Shown one piece after another: positions 59,235-64,000 of a DNA stretch of 64,000 nucleotides. Under the pieces are notes generated by a model. The model ran no database searches and was not told the origin of the DNA. It saw only the letters and a list, made by a program, of their open reading frames with translations. Numbering within the stretch: the first letter of the stretch is position 1; the number at the start of each line of letters is the position of its first letter. Source of the stretch: Dromiciops gliroides (Eukaryota; Chordata; Mammalia; Microbiotheria; Microbiotheriidae); assembly GCF_019393635.1 (NCBI RefSeq), contig NC_057861.1, positions 460,354,330 to 460,418,329 on the forward strand, read 5' to 3'. Position numbers and translations under genes: made by a program.

Positions 59235-59445
59235 GATAAATCATAGGCTCATAGATCTGGAGCTGAAGGGACCTTAAAATTTGTCTAGACTAAACTCCTT
59301 TTAAAGATAAGCCAGAGAAGGGAAGTTATTTTACCAAGATCTCATGTGTCATAAGATTATAGAGTAGTATCAGAGGCCTGATTTGAACTCAGGTTCTCTA
59401 ACTCAAGGGCCAGTGTTCTTTCCATTATATCACACTGCCTTCCTA
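59235..59445 (-). mobile_element. MIR3/Ther-2-type SINE with CR1/L3-like tail
   Basis: CATAGATCTGGAGCTGAAGG at one end and CAGTGTTCTTTCCATTATAT at the other give the tail and antisense tRNA head of a nearly full copy. Confidence 0.7.
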
Positions 59446-60101
59446 ATAAAATAATGTGACAGTGCCCAGAATTGAAACTTTGGTCCTCTGTCTCATATTA
59501 GACTAGCAGTACAGATCAATGCTGATAGGCAGGATAGAGTAGAATGTCTTTGTACAAGAAATGAAGTTTACCAATCACCATCAAGTCACTTCGAAATATC
59601 ATAGAAATGTGGATTCAACAGTTATTACACAGACTAGCCACGGAATCCTAAACTATAAGATATTGGAAATAGGAAAGATAAAAACATTCAACAGTATCAT
59701 CAACCTCTCTAAATATTTTTGCAGGAAGATTCCTTTCCAAACCTGCAATGAAATCTAATTGAAGAATTTGGCAGACACATGTGGCCACATGGGGGAATAC
59801 ACTCATTTTATAAATACAACTCAGTGAGCTCCTTTGGGGTGGAATTTATAACCATAAGGTGTACGTGACCTTAAAGATACTCAGATCTTAATTTTTTTTT
59901 AAATTTAATGATGGGGTATGGTTTTGTGGATAGAAAAGACTGGAAATTGTGCCTCAGGAGAAAGGATGTTTGGTGCCTGTTCCTTTCCTGTAAAAGCCCT
60001 GGAAGAATTTACTTCCTCCAGCTATTTGATACTTTTTTCCCCTTTTCCCAAAATGTACAAAGTAAGATTTAAATTACTTAGTTGCTGCTTCTTTAACTTT
60101 T

Positions 60102-60244
60102 TTTTTTAATTGGGGCAATAGGGGTTCAGTGACTTGCCCCAGGTCACTCCGCTGTCAAGTGTCAAGTGTCTGAGTCTGGATTTGAACTCAGATCCTTCTG
60201 AATACAGGGCTGGTGCTCTGTCCACTGCGCCACCTAGCTGCCCC
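60102..60244 (-). mobile_element. tRNA-derived poly(A) SINE
   Basis: Flanked by CTTCTTTAACTTTT and CTTCTTTTACTCTT. More diverged than most copies. Confidence 0.88.
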
Positions 60245-61154
60245 TTCTTTTACTCTTCTTGATGACAACTTAGTGATTTAAGGCTTCCCCTTTTTGATCC
60301 ACAATATCAGAACCCATGTAATAATTTTTTCATTTTCGAATCTTTGAGGATTATTAGTAATAGATAATTTTTCTTGGAAGAGACTGGGGCTTATGAGTTT
60401 AAAGATCATTTTTAATCAGGAGACTTTATTTGCCTAAATGGGCGTGCATATCTATGTAGAGAGAAAAAACAACACAACACCCAGCCCTCCACCTTTTCTC
60501 ATACATGTGACTTTTTTCTATTCTGATCCCAACACAGTTGCCTTCACCTAATGTGTCTCATTAAAAAAAGATTTCATGATCACCACTAGTAAGCCTGTAA
60601 ATAAGCCTAGTTTATGCAGGTGTTATGGAATTTCTTATTTTATGTGATGCCCATCAGATAGGCATTAATGAGGGAGTCTGTGAAACTAAATTTAAAACCC
60701 TTAATTAAACAATCAAGGCTCAGTGCTAAAAACCCAAGAGAACCATTCTGACACGTATAATGGAGGTGGAATTCACTGTGACATTCTGCCCACTATTAGG
60801 GACTTTTGATTTACAAAGGTAAAAGTAAATACTGTATCATTCCTGTTTTTCCCCCCATATGTTCTGGATTCTCCAAAATTGATTTTATATCATATTTCAT
60901 ACCAAACTTCCTTCCTGACCCTTGGTTTTTTACTTTTAGTCATGAAATGAGACAGGCTTTAAACACTTTGGTGACTGACTCTGGATCAATAGAGCCTTTG
61001 CCGTAAAGGAGGAAATCAAGGCTTGTTTAAAATGGCATTTACTAATCTGAAAAGCCCTTAAAGTTGAACACCTTTAATTTAGGGAAGCATATTCAATAAA
61101 AATGAATGTAGGCGTTCAGGGTAGCATCTCTCAAATAAGCCCAATTCTCTTTTC

Positions 61155-61500
61155 TGATACTTTTACCACTCTGGTGCTAGCCTCCATCATCTTATACCAG
61201 TCCTCTTTGTCTCAAGTCTTTCTCCACTTTAGTTCATCCTTCATTTAGCCATCAGAGTGATTTCCCAAAAGCACAGGTCTGACCATGTCACTTCCCTTTT
61301 CAAGAAACTATAATGGCTCCTGATTGCCTCTAGAATCAAATATAAAATTCTCTGTATAGCTTTTGAACTACTCCACCAGACCCTTCCCATTTGTCCAATG
61401 TTTTTATATCTTACTCAACACCACAAACTCTGCAATCCAGTGACACTGGCCTCCTGGATGTTTTTTTTCCACAAGACACTCCATCTCCCAACTCTAGGCA
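61155..61500 (+). mobile_element. L2 ORF2 end, left part of a broken copy
   Basis: CAGGTCTGACCATGTCACTT, ATGGCTCCTGATTGCCTCTA and CAGTGACACTGGCCTCCTGG. The matching remainder follows the L1 insertions at 62,926. Confidence 0.85.
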
Positions 61501-61502
61501 TT

Positions 61503-62045
61503 TTATTTTAATAAGATTTTATTATTTCCCTAATTATATATGAAAATGCATTCTTTTTTTAAGTTCTGAGTTCCAAATTCTATCTCTTCTTCCCTTCCCT
61601 CCATCCACTCCCCACCAACAGTAAGCAATCTGATATACGTTATGCATTTGCAACCATGTAGAACATATTTCCATATTAGTCATTTTGTGGAAGAAAGAGA
61701 GAGATGGAAGGAAGAAAGGAAGGAGGAAAGAAAAGGAAGAAAGAGGAAGGAAGAAGGAGGGAGGGAAGGAAGGAAGAAAAAGAAAGAAAGAAAGAATATG
61801 TTTCAGTCTGTATTCAGACTCCATTAGTTCTTTCTGTGGAGGAAGATAGCATTTTTCGTCATGAATCCTTTGAGATTGTCTTGGATCATTGCATTGCTGA
61901 GAATAGCTGAATCATTCACACTTGTTCATTGTATAATATTGCTGTTACTCTGTACGATATTCTCTTGGTTCTGTTCATTTCACTCTGTATCAGTTCATGT
62001 AAGTCCAGGCCTTTCTGAAATCATCCCACTTGTCATCTCTCTTTT
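61503..62045 (-). mobile_element. L1 3' end, antisense, with GGAA-rich expansion
   Basis: T-rich start, TTCTGAGTTCCAAATTCTAT, then a purine tract at 61,688-61,797 and TTCTCTTGGTTCTGTTCATT. 5'-truncated. Confidence 0.85.
61688..61797. repeat. (GGAA)/(GAAA) purine tract
   Basis: GGAAGGAAGAAAGGAAGGAG-type units with almost no pyrimidines on the + strand. Confidence 0.9.
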
Positions 62046-62925
62046 TAAAATTTTTTTAAAGTAATAAATATTTTTATTTATAATTTTGGGTTCCAATTTT
62101 TATCCCTCCTTCCCTTCCTCCCTTCCCCCCTTCCTGAGTTGGTAAACAATCACATATGGGTTATACATATACGATTATGTAAAACATTACCATATTAGTC
62201 ATTTTGTATAAGAAAACTTGAATAAAAGAAAAAATTAAGAAAGTGAAAAATAGCATGCTTCAGTCTGTGTTCCATTGATATCAGTTCTTTCTTTGGAGGT
62301 GGACAGTATGTTTCATTGGTAGTCTTTTGGGATTGTGTTGGATCAGTATTGTTGAGAATAGTTGCCATTCAGTTTTTTATCAAACAATATTGCCATCTCT
62401 GTGCACAATGTTCTCTTGGTTCTGCTCTCTTCACTATACATCAGTTCATACAAGTCTTTCCAGGCCTTTCTGAAATCATCCTGCTTGTCATTTCTTACAG
62501 CACAGTAATATTCTGTTACAATCATATACCACAGCTTGTTCAGTCATTCCCCAGTTTGATAGGCATCCCCTCAATTTCCAATTCTTAGCCACCACAAAAA
62601 GAGTTTGTATAAATATTTTTGTACCAATAGGTCCTTTCCCCTTTTTAAAAAATCTCTTTGTGGGCAGCTAGGTGGCACAGTGGATAAAGCACTGGCCTTG
62701 GATTCAGGAGGACCTGAGTTCAAATCCAACTTCAGACACTTGACACTTAGTAGCTGTATGACCCTGGGCAAGTCACTTAACCCTCATTGCCCCACCAAAA
62801 AAAAAAAAATTAAAAATCTCTTTGTGATGTAGACCTAGTAGTGGTATTGCTGGGTCAAAGAATATGCACAGTTTTACAGCCCTTTGGGCATAGTTCCAAA
62901 TTGCTCTCCAGAATGGTTAGATCCA
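62046..62925 (-). mobile_element. Second L1 3' end, antisense, split by a SINE
   Basis: Starts with its own T-rich end (TTTTTAAAATTTTTTTAAAG). One minus frame (62,343-62,525) retains TEYYCAVRNDKQDDFRKAWK, similar to the L1 ORF2 C-terminal MEYYSAIKKNE segment. L1 resumes after the SINE and ends near CTCTCCAGAATGGTTAGATC. Confidence 0.88.
62664..62809 (+). mobile_element. tRNA-derived poly(A) SINE inside the L1
   Basis: Flanked by AAAAATCTCTTTGTG on the left and again from about 62,812. Confidence 0.92.
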
Positions 62926-63240
62926 ACTCTGGGTATGTTCACTAGCTGTCTCTTATGCCTGAAATGCTTTCTCTTCTCCTCTCCACCTTCTGGCTTCCTT
63001 AGATTCTCAACTAAAATCTCACTTTCTTTGAGAAGCCTTTCCCATACCTCCTTAATTTTGCTTCTTTCTATCTCCAATTTATTCTGGGTAGATCTTTTTT
63101 ATATATAGTTGTTTGCATGTTGTCTCCCCCATTAGGTTGTGAGCTCCTTGAGGGAAGGGAGTGTTTTTGCCATTTTTTGTATCCCCAACACTTAACACAG
63201 TGCCTAGAATTTAATAGACAATAAATGCTTGCTCACTGTG
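62926..63240 (+). mobile_element. L2 3' terminus, right part of a broken copy
   Basis: GCCTGAAATGCTTTCTCTTC, GTTGTGAGCTCCTTGAGGGA, CAACACTTAACACAGTGCCT and AATAAATGCTTGCTCA. Confidence 0.88.
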
Positions 63241-63554
63241 CAGCAATTTTCCATCTTTTATTCATCTTTAAATGCCCACAGGATGACTTTTCTTAATTGG
63301 GTCTTTTGCCAGGCTTTCTTTAAACCAGTTTTTCTTTCCATTGCCTCTCATTATTTTATGAGCTCATAATCTTTAACCAATCTTAAGGTGTCACAAGCAA
63401 CTTTGCAAGGTGTTGCTTTTGTCCTATCTATTTTGCAAGTATTTTCACCCTTTTCTTTTCTTTAATCTAATCTGTATTTTATCAGTGTAAGAAATTCCAT
63501 GAAGAACTTTCTTTTCTGATGCAGATCAACCTTTTCTCTGCAATTTATATGTTT

Positions 63555-63690
63555 TGAGATTTGCATGGGGCACTCAAAGATTAAGTGACTTGCCAGGAGT
63601 AAAGCATCCAGTTATGTCAGAGTCAGGATTCAAGACTTTACTGCAGGTCTAGGTTCCTATCCAATGATGCAATGCTGCCTCAGCTTGGTA
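63555..63690 (-). mobile_element. MIR fragment
   Basis: AGATTAAGTGACTTGCCAGG and GTCAGAGTCAGGATTCAAGA. Confidence 0.6.
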
Positions 63691-64000
63691 AGTTGATTCT
63701 TTGCTGGATAAGGCAAATTTTTAAGGTCTTTTTGGCCTCCTTCCTCTGGGAATTGATACAAATTGCTTAATTTCTATATGAAACTTCCATAGTAGCTGTG
63801 AATATCCTTTCTTCAAACCAGTTCCCATTTTTAGCATCAACAACTGGTTTAAATAGAAGAGATTCCAGTGTTTTAATCATATACCATATATTTTTCTCAT
63901 TTTTATTCTTTCCCCTTGCTTTCTATTTCTATTATTGTTGGCCTTTGCTTCTTTTGATATGGGTATGGGAGATATTGCCCTGAGGACATCTCTCATTTCT

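Larger units (their letters stand above)
55964..64000 (+). other. CAST: CAST intron 2 (open at the window edge)
   Basis: No further calpastatin exon was recognised, so the intron is at least 8 kb. It contains a hAT copy, a nested MAR1, L2 pieces, two L1 3' ends and three SINEs, listed separately. The stretches 57,542-57,975, 58,270-58,620, 59,446-60,100, 60,245-61,150 and 63,700-64,000 show no recognisable feature. Confidence 0.7.

Noticed and set aside
61642..61910. Lys/Glu/Arg-rich frames
   Set aside because: They are translations of the GGAA purine tract.

Overview
The window is mammalian nuclear DNA and almost certainly from a marsupial. The main reason is about 22 copies of a roughly 145-bp tRNA-derived, poly(A)-tailed SINE with a conserved body (GCAGCTAGGTGGCGCAGTGG at the head, CTGGGCAAGTCACTTAACC near the tail). 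There are also nine copies of a second SINE whose 3' part matches a BovB/RTE tail, as in the marsupial MAR1 family. Decayed L1, L2, CR1/L3, MIR, MIR3 and hAT copies fill most of the rest. The species cannot be fixed from sequence alone.

The one gene I can identify confidently is the 5' end of calpastatin (CAST) on the + strand. Two alternative first coding exons lie 0.8 kb apart in a CpG-rich segment (about 42,170-43,470). The exon at 42,584-42,664 starts MSQPGKGKKPAASPRPKR and the exon at 43,432-43,461 encodes MAFASWWYKT. Both end in phase 0 at a GT donor, and both can join the same second exon at 55,895-55,963 (HVYEKNSG...). This is the known mammalian arrangement of two promoters giving alternative N termini of the calpastatin XL region. 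The rest of CAST lies beyond the right edge.

The only other recognisable gene-derived sequence is a processed copy of the ribosomal protein gene RPS26 at 18,232-18,914. Its reading frame is intact but has two in-frame deletions and a lost zinc-ligand cysteine. It has a poly(A) signal, a poly(A) tail and flanking direct repeats. A younger SINE sits in its 3' UTR.

Layout: 1-41,335 is repeat-dense intergenic DNA. It includes an L1 with an ORF1 and ORF2 relic (6,060-7,900), an L2/hAT/RPS26/SINE nest (17,475-19,035), a 3.8-kb antisense L1 (27,130-30,945) and a 1.9-kb antisense CR1/L3 (38,540-40,450). 41,336-43,470 is the CAST promoter region. 43,462-55,894 is CAST intron 1. 55,964-64,000 is CAST intron 2, which holds a double L1 inserted in an L2 near the right end. 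I see no tRNA, rRNA, CRISPR array or intact transposon gene, and no clearly novel multi-gene system.
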